Shown piece by piece: positions 34,033 through 42,215 of a DNA stretch of 64,000 bases. The number at the start of each line of letters is the position of its first letter. Within the stretch, counting starts at the first letter, position 1. Location: positions 310,001 through 374,000 of the forward strand of contig NZ_JAJLQY010000002.1 in assembly GCF_020991275.1 (NCBI RefSeq), read 5' to 3'. Source of the DNA: Actinocorallia sp. API 0066 (GTDB lineage Bacteria; Actinomycetota; Actinomycetes; Streptosporangiales; Streptosporangiaceae). A program made the translations under genes and the position numbers. The notes beneath the pieces are model-generated. The model was not told where the DNA came from. It ran no database searches and saw nothing but the letters and a program-made list of their open reading frames with translations.

Positions 34033-34941
34033 ATGTCCCCCCTCCTGGAACTGGCGACCCACCCCCTGCCGCCCGGCCCGCCGCGCCCCGTCCGGGTCGT
34101 CGGGGAGGATCTCGCCCGCGAGTGGGCGCTGGACGCCTGGCGCGCGGCGGGGCTCACCAGCCCGTCCGGGCGGGTCCACCTGCTCACCACCGTGGACGGC
34201 TGGCTGGAGCGCGGCTGGGGCGTCGCGTTCTACGGCTCGGGCGGCAACGTCACCCTGTACAGCTGCGGGGCCGAGGGCTCGTGGCTGCCCGGCACCCCGC
34301 CGCGCCGCCTCGCCCGGCCGCGCGGCTCGGGAAGGCTGCTCGGCGTCTACGAGGGCGAACCCCTCTTCCCCGGCGACAAGGCCGACTACCGTCCGCCGGA
34401 AATGTCGGGCACGCCCGCCGCCCGGACGGAACTCGCGCTCGGCGTGCACGGCACCGACCTCTACCTCATGGACTACGCGGAGGCCGAGGAGGGCGTGCGC
34501 ACCCTGGACGCCGCCTTCAGCGCCCGCACCTACGGCGAGGCCCGCGCGTTCGGCCTCCCCGTGGACGACAGGCGCCGCTGCCTCGACTACTACGTCGAAC
34601 TCGTCTGCCGCGCCCACGAGGACGTCGACGTCGACCACCTGCGCGCCCGCTCCACCAGCGACCTGTGGCAGGCCGTCCGCCCCGCCGACGACCAGCCCTT
34701 CGACGTCGACGAGCACCCGTGCTTCGGCGACTCCGGCTGGCGCCCGGTGCCGACCGTGCGCGGCCCCTGGGCGGACGCCGCGTTCCGCGAGCGCTTCGGC
34801 CCGATCGAACGCGACTGGCCGTCCGGCCGCGAACACCTCACGGCCGAGCACGTCAACGCCGTCCTGGCCCACCTGCGCCGCGCGGGCTGGTCGGTCGCCC
34901 GCGACGACACCCTCTACGCCGCCTTCTGGCCCGACGCCTGA
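34033..34941 (+). CDS. Protein of unknown function
   Basis: A 302-residue soluble protein with no signal peptide. Recognisable stretches are LATHPLPPGPPRPVRVVGEDLAREWALDAW, TPPRRLARPRGSGRLLGVYEGEPLFPGDKADYRPP and YYVELVCRAHEDVDVD, but I cannot place it in a family. ATG 34033 is chosen because AAGGAG sits 7 nt before it and coding bias starts there; the frame is open further upstream into the end of the NUDIX gene. Composition is like the neighbours. It converges with the gene at 34955. Confidence 0.72.
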   Translation: MSPLLELATHPLPPGPPRPVRVVGEDLAREWALDAWRAAGLTSPSGRVHLLTTVDGWLERGWGVAFYGSGGNVTLYSCGAEGSWLPGTPPRRLARPRGSGRLLGVYEGEPLFPGDKADYRPPEMSGTPAARTELALGVHGTDLYLMDYAEAEEGVRTLDAAFSARTYGEARAFGLPVDDRRRCLDYYVELVCRAHEDVDVDHLRARSTSDLWQAVRPADDQPFDVDEHPCFGDSGWRPVPTVRGPWADAAFRERFGPIERDWPSGREHLTAEHVNAVLAHLRRAGWSVARDDTLYAAFWPDA

Positions 34942-34954
34942 CGCCTGACGCCGC

Positions 34955-35977
34955 TCAGTCCGGCCGTGGGCCCTTCCAGACGCGGAGCGCGAAGGTGAGG
35001 GAGCGGTCCGGCTCGGTGCGGCGCTCGGTGACCGTCAGCAGCGCGACGGCCCCGGTGTCGGTGACGACGCACAGCCGCGCGCCCTTGGTGAGGACGTCGC
35101 CGTCGGCCCGGGACACGTGCTCGCGCGCGTCCCGGCAGCGCGCGTACCCCGCCGGGCCGTCCTTCGGCAGCACCGCCAGCCGACGGTCGGACGCGTGCAG
35201 GGAGCCCGCCTGGTAGTACACGTCGCCCCGGAACGGCTTCTCCTTCGGCGTCGCCTCCAGCAGCACAAGATGGTGTCTGTCCGGCAGCGTCACGGCGTTC
35301 TCGCGGACGAGTTCCGCGCCCACCTCGCGGGACGCCCAGGCGCCCTCGTACGGGTCGTCGGGGGAGTCACGGGAGCCGAGCACCTGGAACGCCGCCAACA
35401 CCGCCAGCCCGGCCACCAGGAACGTCGTCAGCCGGATCTGCGCGCCGCCGCCCCCCGACCGCGCCTTGCCGCCCGGCAGCTTCGGCAGCCGCGGCAGTTT
35501 CGGCAGTTTCGGCAGCCGTGGTCGAGGCACCGTGGTCCGCGCCTCGCGGGGCGGAGGCGGCGGCTCCGGCGTCACCAGCCGCTGCGTCTCGACCGCGAGC
35601 TTGCGCGCCCCGATGAGCCGCAGCAACTGCGCCATCGTGCGCAGCGCCTGCCCCGCCTCGCCGTCGCTGAACACACCCTCGTGCCCGGCCCGGTGCACGA
35701 CCGACCGCAACACCTGCGCCACCTTCACGCCGGGCGCCGGAATGATCTCGTGGAAGAACGGCTCCTCCACCACGAGCCGCAACAGCAACTCGGGATCACC
35801 CAGCGTGTGCGCGACCGGATGGGACGTCCGGTACGCGTCCGCCTTCTCCAACGCGGCGAGCCACTCAGGCCCGCGCCGATTGCGCATCTGACGGTCCACG
35901 TAGGGCCCGAGCCCCTGCCCGAGAAGGGAAAGCCCGTGCGCCACCCGTTCGCGGTTCACCGTCTCCGGGGTCGTCAT
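34955..35977 (-). CDS. Swt1-type HEPN domain membrane protein
   Basis: A 340-residue protein. Residues ~8-125 match the Swt1-type HEPN pattern: RVAHGLSLLGQGLGPYVDRQM, RRGPEWL, GDPELLLRLVVEEPFF and FSDGEAGQALRTMAQLLRLIGA. The catalytic Rx4-6H motif is degraded: the aligned site reads RSVVHRAGH (R91...H99), so RNase activity is doubtful. Then a Pro-rich linker with LPKLPKLPRLPKLP repeats, one membrane helix (TTFLVAGLAVLAAFQVLG, ~182-199) and a C-terminal ~130-residue beta-rich domain. It lies 39 nt downstream of the 661-residue coiled-coil gene on the same strand, so the two are probably one operon. A conflict or stress-signalling role is inferred. Confidence 0.75.
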   Translation of the reverse strand: MTTPETVNRERVAHGLSLLGQGLGPYVDRQMRNRRGPEWLAALEKADAYRTSHPVAHTLGDPELLLRLVVEEPFFHEIIPAPGVKVAQVLRSVVHRAGHEGVFSDGEAGQALRTMAQLLRLIGARKLAVETQRLVTPEPPPPPREARTTVPRPRLPKLPKLPRLPKLPGGKARSGGGGAQIRLTTFLVAGLAVLAAFQVLGSRDSPDDPYEGAWASREVGAELVRENAVTLPDRHHLVLLEATPKEKPFRGDVYYQAGSLHASDRRLAVLPKDGPAGYARCRDAREHVSRADGDVLTKGARLCVVTDTGAVALLTVTERRTEPDRSLTFALRVWKGPRPD

Positions 35978-36016
35978 CCCGGCAGCCTAACTGGGCCGAA
36001 CCACCCTGCGCTCCCG

Positions 36017-38002
36017 TCAGTTGGTCCTGGTGTTGGGGAGGTGGTCGCCTACGTAGCCGACCCAGATTCGGCCGGTGGTGCCGCCCGCGTCGTCCAGGAA
36101 GTGGATGCGGGGGGCGGGGGTGCCCGCTTTGCGGAGTTTGATGTGGGCGGGCATAAAGACGCGGCCGGACGGGTCGACCTCGGGGGGGACGGCGAAGGTA
36201 CGGACGGCGGAGAACTTGTCGCGGCCGGTGACGGAGTCGGACTCCTTCATCGCCAGGAGGTTCGCCGAGATGACGCGGCGGCCTCCCGTCTCGGCGAGGC
36301 ACCAGTCGCGGAACCCGCCCTGGAACCCGCCCGCCGAGCGGGCCCGCGCGTACTCGTCCAGGGCGCACAGCGCGTCCCACGCCTTGCCCGCCCACACCCG
36401 CCGCAGCGTCGGGTGCGCGAGGTCCAGCAGGCCCGCCTCGTGCATGGTCTCGCCGATGACGACGTGGGTGAGCGACTCGGCGAAGTGCAGCGCGTCCACC
36501 AGCGAGGCGGGCGACTCCGGGGTCTCGTCGGCGATCTCGACCGGCCCGGCGGCCTTGGCCAGCTCCGTCTCCAGCCGCCGCACCCGGACGGCCAGGCGCC
36601 GCTCCCGCGCGGTCGCCTCGGCGAGGTCCTGCTCCAGCCAGCGCTGCTGGGCGACGAGCCGCTCGATCTCGTCCTCCAGCCGGGAGGACTCCGACTCGGC
36701 CTCGGCCCTGCCGGAGTCGGCCCGCTCCCGGCCCGCGCGGGCCTCGCTGAGCTCGCGGGTCAGGCTCTCCACGTGGCTGTTCATCGTCCGCATGTGCCGG
36801 GCCAGCTCCTGCGGATCGGAGGTGACGAGGTCGAGCATGCTCTCCAGCTCGCCGTGCAGCCTGCCGCTCACCGTCTGCGCGACGGTGTCGGCGAGGCCCG
36901 CGAGCCGGTCGGCGACCCGGTCGGCGACGCCCCTGGCCAGCACGTCCAGATCGACGCCCGGCGGCGGCTCGGCGGGCCCGGGTTCCGGCTCCGGCTCCGG
37001 CTCGGGCGCGCGCGGCGCGGGCACCGGCGGGCGCGACTTGGGCGGCGCGGGGACGGGCGCGCGCACCGCCGACGCCTTGGCGAGGTCCATCATCTTGCGG
37101 TACAGCTCGTGGTCGATGAACGCCGACCGGACCGGCTGCGGCCTGGCCGCCTCGTGCAGCGCCTCGGGCTCCGCGTCGCCCTGCACGATCCGCCCGACGA
37201 CCCGGTAGGGCTCGCGCAGTTCGTCGGGCAGCTTCATGCCGGCCGTCTCGCCGATGATGTACCCGGCGGCACGGTCCAGCGCGGGCGGTCCCTCGGCGCG
37301 GACCATCTTGCCGCCCATCACCCGGTGCCTGTCGGCCTCCTCCTCGACCGGCTTGAAGCCCGCGAGGTAGGTGCGGATGCCGCCGCCGTAGACGGCGAGG
37401 TCGCCTCCGACGCAGTCGTTGAAACGGTCCTGCGCGCGCAGGTCGGCCAGCCAGACGACCTGGGCGACCCCGGCGACCCGCTCGGCCAGGTACTCGGCGT
37501 TGGCACGTCCCGACGCGCTGCCGCGCCCCTCCACCGCGACCACCACGACCGGCACCCTGCGGTTGCGCTCGGCGAGATCGGCCAGCAGGTAGACGGTGCC
37601 GTCCTCGTCGTGCTCCTCGGCCTGCGCGGGCAGTTGCACGCCGCCGTCGGTGATGCGCTCGGTGGCCAGGTAGGCGGGCAGGAACCCGGGCGCGAACGCC
37701 TCGGTGGGTTCGCCCGCGTACTGCTCGACGGTGACGACGACCCAGCCCGTCATCCGCTCGACCGTCTGGGCGTAGGTGACGCGGGTGCGCAGCCGCCCGT
37801 CCTCCAGGGTGAACCTGCCGCAGCCGCGCAGCGCGTCCATCCGGGCGCGGACGCCGCCGGACGTCGCCGCGTAGTGCGGGCTGATCGGGATGTCGGGGAA
37901 GCCGAGTCCGGCGAGCCACGTGCTGAACGCCCGGCGGAGGCGCTTGGCGAGGGTGGGGCCGGGATCGCGCAGGACGGCCTGGTAGAGCCTCGTGGTGGGC
38001 AT
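36017..38002 (-). CDS. Large coiled-coil protein with conserved C-terminal domain, unknown function
   Basis: A 661-residue cytoplasmic protein. Residues 1-290 are alpha/beta with VVVVAVEGRG and TVYLLADLAERN and are not assigned. A linker rich in Pro-Glu (APEPEPEPEPGPAEPP) is at ~330-350. A long coiled coil runs ~390-465 (VESLTRELSEARAGRERADS through RRLETELAKAA). The C-terminal ~190 residues include SLVDALHFAESLTHVVI, GKAWDALCALDEYA, VDPSGRVFMPAHIKLR and GRIWVGYVGDHLPNTRTN; this end I recall from uncharacterised actinobacterial proteins. It forms an operon with the HEPN-domain membrane protein. No catalytic motif is identified. Confidence 0.78.
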   Translation of the reverse strand: MPTTRLYQAVLRDPGPTLAKRLRRAFSTWLAGLGFPDIPISPHYAATSGGVRARMDALRGCGRFTLEDGRLRTRVTYAQTVERMTGWVVVTVEQYAGEPTEAFAPGFLPAYLATERITDGGVQLPAQAEEHDEDGTVYLLADLAERNRRVPVVVVAVEGRGSASGRANAEYLAERVAGVAQVVWLADLRAQDRFNDCVGGDLAVYGGGIRTYLAGFKPVEEEADRHRVMGGKMVRAEGPPALDRAAGYIIGETAGMKLPDELREPYRVVGRIVQGDAEPEALHEAARPQPVRSAFIDHELYRKMMDLAKASAVRAPVPAPPKSRPPVPAPRAPEPEPEPEPGPAEPPPGVDLDVLARGVADRVADRLAGLADTVAQTVSGRLHGELESMLDLVTSDPQELARHMRTMNSHVESLTRELSEARAGRERADSGRAEAESESSRLEDEIERLVAQQRWLEQDLAEATARERRLAVRVRRLETELAKAAGPVEIADETPESPASLVDALHFAESLTHVVIGETMHEAGLLDLAHPTLRRVWAGKAWDALCALDEYARARSAGGFQGGFRDWCLAETGGRRVISANLLAMKESDSVTGRDKFSAVRTFAVPPEVDPSGRVFMPAHIKLRKAGTPAPRIHFLDDAGGTTGRIWVGYVGDHLPNTRTN

Positions 38003-38150
38003 GGGTCGGCGGGGTTCCGTCCGTGTCGGCGGCGTCGCTTGCGGTGAATCCTATGTCGTTTCCCGTGACGAGACCGGGAGTCGGCAAAGATTCCGGTCCC
38101 CCCGCACGTCCGACCGGCGGGCGTGCTCACGGGTGCCTAGCCTCCGGCTC

Positions 38151-38696
38151 ATGGCAGTTCGTGAGGAACCGGGATTCGGCATCCGACTTTTCGGATATTC
38201 CCGGCGTGAGGTCGACGATTTTGTGTTCGAGGTGCGCCGCGAGCTGCGCGCCCGCACCGAGACGGCAGGCGGCGCGTCCGTCGCGCCCTCGGAGGGCGCC
38301 GTCACCCGGATGCTGCGGCTGGCCGCCGAGTGCGCCGACCAGCGCCGCGCCGAGGCGGCGGGACAGGCGGAACGCACCCTGCTCGGCGCGCGGGAGCTGG
38401 CCGACCTGATGGCCGCGGAGGCGCGCGAACGGCTCGCCGCCGCGACCGTCGAGGCCGAACGCGTCCTCGGCGAGGCCCGGCAGCGCGCGATGGAGCTGGA
38501 GGAACGGGTCGGCAAGTCGCTCGACGCCGAGGTCGGCGCCCGGATCGCGGAGCTGAGCCGGGCGCACGACCGCCTCGTCGACGGCCTCGCCACCGTGCGC
38601 ACCGCGCTGGAGGACGTGCTCGTCCGCGACGCCGAACGCGGCCCCGTCGAGACCGAGGACTTCGTCCCCCGCCAGCAGGAAGTCGGCAACGGATGA
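38151..38696 (+). CDS. DivIVA-like coiled-coil protein
   Basis: A 181-residue protein. The N-terminus, FGIRLFGYSRREVDDFVFEVR, is the short DivIVA-type membrane-curvature motif (F..xxxGYxxxEVDxF). It is followed by ~120 residues of Ala/Glu/Arg-rich helix (RLAAATVEAERVLGEARQRA, LDAEVGARIAELSRAHDRLV) that should dimerise. Relatives organise polar growth or septation (Wag31/DivIVA, SepIVA); this one is smaller. ATG 38151 begins the motif. It overlaps the next small gene by 4 bp. Confidence 0.82.
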   Translation: MAVREEPGFGIRLFGYSRREVDDFVFEVRRELRARTETAGGASVAPSEGAVTRMLRLAAECADQRRAEAAGQAERTLLGARELADLMAAEARERLAAATVEAERVLGEARQRAMELEERVGKSLDAEVGARIAELSRAHDRLVDGLATVRTALEDVLVRDAERGPVETEDFVPRQQEVGNG

Positions 38697-38956
38697 CCGC
38701 CGCCGGCATGCCGATCACCGAGAGCACGGTGCTTCCGGTGCTCTTCATGGTCGTCGTCCTGCTGGCGACCGGGCTTGTGCTGCTGGCCCGGCGGATGCTG
38801 CCGGACCGGCCCGCGCCCGCCGTCACCCGCGAGCCCGACTGGCTGCGCGCCGACCGGGCCATCGCCCGACTACGCGCCGCGGGCCTGGACACCGACACGC
38901 TCCTCGGCCCCTGGCTCGCCCACCTACGCCGCGGCGACCACCGCGACCACCCTTAA
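38693..38956 (+). CDS. Small single-span membrane protein coupled to the DivIVA-like gene
   Basis: An 87-residue protein with one helix (LPVLFMVVVLLATGLVLLARRML) and a cytoplasmic tail carrying REPDWLRADRAIARLRAAG and DTLLGPWLAHLRRGD. Unknown family. Translational coupling (ATGA) with the DivIVA-like protein suggests that they act together at the membrane. A bidirectional hairpin follows. Confidence 0.75.
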   Translation: MTAAGMPITESTVLPVLFMVVVLLATGLVLLARRMLPDRPAPAVTREPDWLRADRAIARLRAAGLDTDTLLGPWLAHLRRGDHRDHP

Positions 38957-38970
38957 GACCACACGACTCC

Positions 38971-39003
38971 ACGGCCGGTCCGAGCATGTCTCGGCCCGGC
39001 CGT
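38971..39003. terminator. Bidirectional terminator
   Basis: ACGGCCGGTCCGAG and CTCGGCCCGGCCGT form a 14-bp stem with one mismatch and a 5-nt loop between the convergent genes ending at 38956 (plus) and 39028 (minus). Confidence 0.65.
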
Positions 39004-39027
39004 CGCGTATTGAGGGAGCTCTTAGTA

Positions 39028-39678
39028 CTACGACAGCTTGCGGGCGAGGGTGACGCCGTCGCGGACGGGCAGCATGACCGAGGTGACGCGGGGGTCGGCG
39101 GCGATCGTGTCGTTGAGGGCCTTGATGGCGAGGTCGGCGGGTTCGCGGGCGGTCGGGTCCACAACACGGCCCTCGCGCAGCACGTTGTCCAGCACGACGA
39201 GGCCGCCCGGACGCAGCCGGGGGAGGATCGCCTCGTAGTAGTCCGGGTAGGCGGTCTTGTCCGCGTCGATGAAAGCGAAGTCGAACGACGGCGTCTCGGG
39301 CAGCTCCGCGAGGGATGCGAGCGCGGGGCCGATCCTCAGCTCGATCCGCTCCGCGACCCCCGCCCGCGCCCAGTGCGGGCGCGCGATGGACGTGAACTCC
39401 TCGCTGACGTCCAGGGCCAGCAGCCTGCCGTCCGGGGGAAGCTCCCGCGCGATGCAGATCGAGGAGTAGCCGGTGAAGACGCCGACCTCCAGGGCGTCGC
39501 GCGCCCCGGAGAGCCCGACCAGGAGGGACAGGAACCGGCCCTCGTCCAGGGAGACCTGCATCCCCGCGAAGTCGGGCAGCACCCGCTGGGTCTCGTCGGC
39601 GAGGTCCTGGAGGACGTCGTCGGCCGGGGTGCAGTGGTCGAGCACGTAGGCGCTGACCGCCGGGTCGAGGAAGGTCAT
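39028..39678 (-). CDS. SAM-dependent O-methyltransferase (caffeoyl-CoA OMT-like)
   Basis: A 216-residue class I methyltransferase of the Methyltransf_3/24 type. It has the SAM-binding motif ALEVGVFTGYSSICIA, the acidic ribose-binding strand LLALDVSEE, the metal-binding FDFAFIDADKTAYPDYYEA and PGGLVVLDNVLREGRV, with D and N positions expected to bind a divalent metal. It ends PVRDGVTLARKL, as in the family. Catechol-type hydroxyls are the usual acceptors; the native substrate is unknown. It is downstream of the DUF397 gene on the same strand but 195 nt away. Confidence 0.93.
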   Translation of the reverse strand: MTFLDPAVSAYVLDHCTPADDVLQDLADETQRVLPDFAGMQVSLDEGRFLSLLVGLSGARDALEVGVFTGYSSICIARELPPDGRLLALDVSEEFTSIARPHWARAGVAERIELRIGPALASLAELPETPSFDFAFIDADKTAYPDYYEAILPRLRPGGLVVLDNVLREGRVVDPTAREPADLAIKALNDTIAADPRVTSVMLPVRDGVTLARKLS

Positions 39679-39705
39679 GCCGCGAGCCTAACCCCGGGCC
39701 GGGCA

Positions 39706-39725
39706 CGGCCCCGCGCGCGGGGCCG
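39706..39725. other. 20-bp all-GC perfect palindrome
   Basis: CGGCCCCGCGCGCGGGGCCG lies in the gap between the O-methyltransferase start and the DUF397 stop. It could terminate the DUF397 transcript, which runs toward it on the minus strand, or be a regulatory site of the methyltransferase. Confidence 0.35.
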
Positions 39726-39873
39726 CGTGTCCGCCCGGTCAGGGGCCGGTGAGCGCGGCCCGCCACGCCCGTCAGGGAGTGGGGTCCCGCGCGCACCCGC
39801 TCGCGCCGGGGAGGGCGGGGCGGGCGCGCGCGGAGTCTGCGGCGGGACCTCGGTCCCGGCCGTGGCGGCTGGC

Positions 39874-40155
39874 TCAGGCCGAGCGCAGCGCCTCGTCGGG
39901 CCCCTCGCTGTGGTCCCGTTCCGGGAGGTCCCGCGCGATGTCGTCGAACACGCCGTCCCTGGCGCCCTCGACGAACGCGGTGAGCTCGTCGGCGCTGAAG
40001 ATCAGCGCCGGGCTGTCGGGGTGGCGCGCGTTGCGCACCGCCACCTCGCCGTCCGGCAGCGACGCCACCTCAAGCCCGCCGCCGGGCTCGGCCGCGCGCC
40101 ACTCGACGCCCGGTAGCCACTGGGCAGGCATCCCGTTGAAGGCCCGCAGGATCAT
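39874..40155 (-). CDS. DUF397 domain protein without adjacent XRE partner
   Basis: A 93-residue protein. The DUF397 signature is VAVRNARHPDSPALIFSADE followed by LTAFVEGARDGVFDDI, and the family's early W-containing block appears as VEWRAAEPGGGLEVA. There is an extra N-terminal stretch (MILRAFNGMPAQWLPG) and a charged tail. Unlike the copies at 22585 and 22848 there is no XRE-DUF5753 regulator next to it, so its partner must be elsewhere in the genome. Confidence 0.85.
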   Translation of the reverse strand: MILRAFNGMPAQWLPGVEWRAAEPGGGLEVASLPDGEVAVRNARHPDSPALIFSADELTAFVEGARDGVFDDIARDLPERDHSEGPDEALRSA

Positions 40156-40291
40156 CTACGCTCCTCGCCCGATTTCGGTCCGCGACCGCGCCGTTCAACG
40201 CCGGCGGTGACCGCGCGTGCACGTGCAGCTGCTCATGCATTCGTTTTACCAGGTGCGAACGCGCCGTGCAGGGTCTCCTACGATGCGGAGC

Positions 40292-41152
40292 ATGGCTCTC
40301 GTTCTCGAAACCCCCCTCTGGCGTGCCCGAAAGCAGGCGCACCGGGCCCGGCTGGAAGGGATGATCGGCGGCTACCTGGCCGGACGGCGGGCGGGGCGCG
40401 CCCATCCCGTGGAGGACTTCCTCTTCACGTACTACGGGCACCGTCCCGGTCGGCTGATGGGCTGGCACCCCGGCGCGGGCGTCGTCCTGGCCGGGGCCAG
40501 GGATTTCGGTCCCGCTTACAAGGACACCCCTGAGGGCGCGACCCTGGATCTGGACACGCTGCTGCCCAAGCGGGCCGCCGCCATCGGCTGGATCCGGGAC
40601 CTGCTCGCGGCGACGGCCTCCCGTCCCGCGCACCTGGGCTGCTTCGGGATGCACGAGTGGGCGATGGTCTACCGGCTGGAGCAGGACGAGGTCAGGCACG
40701 CGGCCTGGCCGCTGCGGCTGCCGCCCGAGGAGGTCGCCGCCGTGGTGGACCGCAGGGGGGTGCGGTGCAGCCACTTCGACGCCTTCCGCTTCTTCACCCC
40801 GCCCGCGCGGCCCCTGAACGTCGTGCAGCCGACCCGCGAGGGCCAGCGCGACCAGGAGCAGCCCGGCTGCCTGCACGCGAACATGGACCTCTACAAGTGG
40901 GCCTACAAGCTCTCGCCGCTGATCCCCGCCGAACTCGTCGCGGACTGCTTCGCGCTGGCCAGGGAGATCCGCGCGGTGGACATGCGGGCCAGCCCGTACG
41001 ACATGGCGGCGCTCGGCTACCCGCCCGTCGCGGTCGAGACGGCCGAGGGACGCGCCGAGTACGCGGCCTTCCAGCGTGACTTCGCGGCCCGTGCCGAACC
41101 CCTGCGGGCCCGGCTGGTCGGGCACTGCGACGCGCTGCTCGCCCGCGTTTAG
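40292..41152 (+). CDS. Putative 3-methyladenine DNA glycosylase-like protein
   Basis: A 286-residue protein. The sequence LWRARKQAHRARLEGMIGGYL, HPVEDFLFTYYGHRPGRLMGWHPGAG and EQPGCLHANMDLYKWAYKLSPLIP is what I recall from actinobacterial proteins annotated as 3-methyladenine DNA glycosylase; the biochemical basis of that name is weak. ATG 40292 is chosen, with ATG 40283 as an alternative. TACGAT at 40279-40284 could be a -10 element giving a leaderless mRNA, since no Shine-Dalgarno sequence is visible. It stands alone and is divergent from the DUF397 gene. Confidence 0.75.
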   Translation: MALVLETPLWRARKQAHRARLEGMIGGYLAGRRAGRAHPVEDFLFTYYGHRPGRLMGWHPGAGVVLAGARDFGPAYKDTPEGATLDLDTLLPKRAAAIGWIRDLLAATASRPAHLGCFGMHEWAMVYRLEQDEVRHAAWPLRLPPEEVAAVVDRRGVRCSHFDAFRFFTPPARPLNVVQPTREGQRDQEQPGCLHANMDLYKWAYKLSPLIPAELVADCFALAREIRAVDMRASPYDMAALGYPPVAVETAEGRAEYAAFQRDFAARAEPLRARLVGHCDALLARV

Positions 41153-41343
41153 CGGTTCCTCCTAATCGAAGCCATTTATCCCCGGCCTGAGTTGTTCGTC
41201 CCTCCATTACCGGAGAGTCCGGGATGGCGTCATTAACACCTCCGGAACGTGTGGGAAATCCGGGTGTCCCATTGCGGCCATAGCTTCCGAACTCTTAAGG
41301 GGCATGGGATAACCGCTATTACGGCTTCGATAAGGGGAGAGTG

Positions 41344-42183
41344 ATGTCCGAAGTCATCCGTGCGGCCCTGGTCCAGACGAACTGGACGGGCGACAAGGAA
41401 TCCATGATCAAGGCGCACGAGGAGTACGCGCGCCAGGCCGCCGCCCAGGGCGCCAAGGTCATCTGTTTCCAGGAACTGTTCTACGGGCCCTACTTCTGCC
41501 AGGTGCAGGACCCGGCCTACTACGAGTACGCCGAGTCGGTCCCGGGCCCGACCACCGAGCGCTTCCAGGCGCTGGCCGCCGAGCTCGGCATGGTGATGGT
41601 CCTGCCGATGTACGAGCAGGAGCAGCCCGGCGTGCTGTACAACACCGCCGCCGTGGTGGACGCCGACGGTTCCTACCTGGGCAAGTACCGCAAGACGCAC
41701 ATCCCGCAGGTGAAGGGCTTCTGGGAGAAGTTCTACTTCCGGCCCGGCAACCTCGGCTACCCGGTGTTCGACACTGCGGTCGGCAAGGTCGGCGTCTACA
41801 TCTGCTACGACCGGCACTTCCCCGAGGGGTGGCGCGCGCTGGGCCTGAACGGCGCCCAGATCGTCTTCAACCCGTCGGCCACCAGCCGGGGCCTGTCCTC
41901 GTACCTGTGGAAGCTGGAGCAGCCCGCCTCGGCCGTCGCGAACGAGTACTACGTCGGCGCGATCAACCGGGTCGGCGTCGAGGACCTGGGCGAGAACGAC
42001 TTCTACGGCACGTCCTACTTCGTCGACCCCGAGGGCAAGTTCGTCGGCGACGTCGGCGACGGCCACGAGGCCGAACTGATCGTCCGCGACCTGGACCTGG
42101 GCCTGCTCGCCGAAGTGCGCGACCGCTGGGCCTTCTACCGCGACCGCCGCCCGGACGCCTACGGCGACCTGACCGCTCCGTAG
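41344..42183 (+). CDS. Beta-ureidopropionase / nitrilase-family amidohydrolase
   Basis: A 279-residue carbon-nitrogen hydrolase with the full catalytic triad: Glu in CFQELFYGPYF, Lys in YRKTHIPQVKGFWEKFYF and Cys in YICYDRHFPEGWR. The KTHIPQxxGFWEKFYF block is characteristic of N-carbamoyl-beta-alanine amidohydrolases (beta-ureidopropionases). It hydrolyses N-carbamoyl-beta-alanine to beta-alanine, CO2 and ammonia, the last step of reductive pyrimidine degradation. ATG 41344 is preferred over the GTG directly before it; AAGGGGA lies upstream. First gene of a seven-gene catabolic and uptake operon. Confidence 0.93.
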   Translation: MSEVIRAALVQTNWTGDKESMIKAHEEYARQAAAQGAKVICFQELFYGPYFCQVQDPAYYEYAESVPGPTTERFQALAAELGMVMVLPMYEQEQPGVLYNTAAVVDADGSYLGKYRKTHIPQVKGFWEKFYFRPGNLGYPVFDTAVGKVGVYICYDRHFPEGWRALGLNGAQIVFNPSATSRGLSSYLWKLEQPASAVANEYYVGAINRVGVEDLGENDFYGTSYFVDPEGKFVGDVGDGHEAELIVRDLDLGLLAEVRDRWAFYRDRRPDAYGDLTAP

Positions 42184-42215
42184 CGTCCGCGCACGTATCC
42201 GAGGAGGCAATACGT

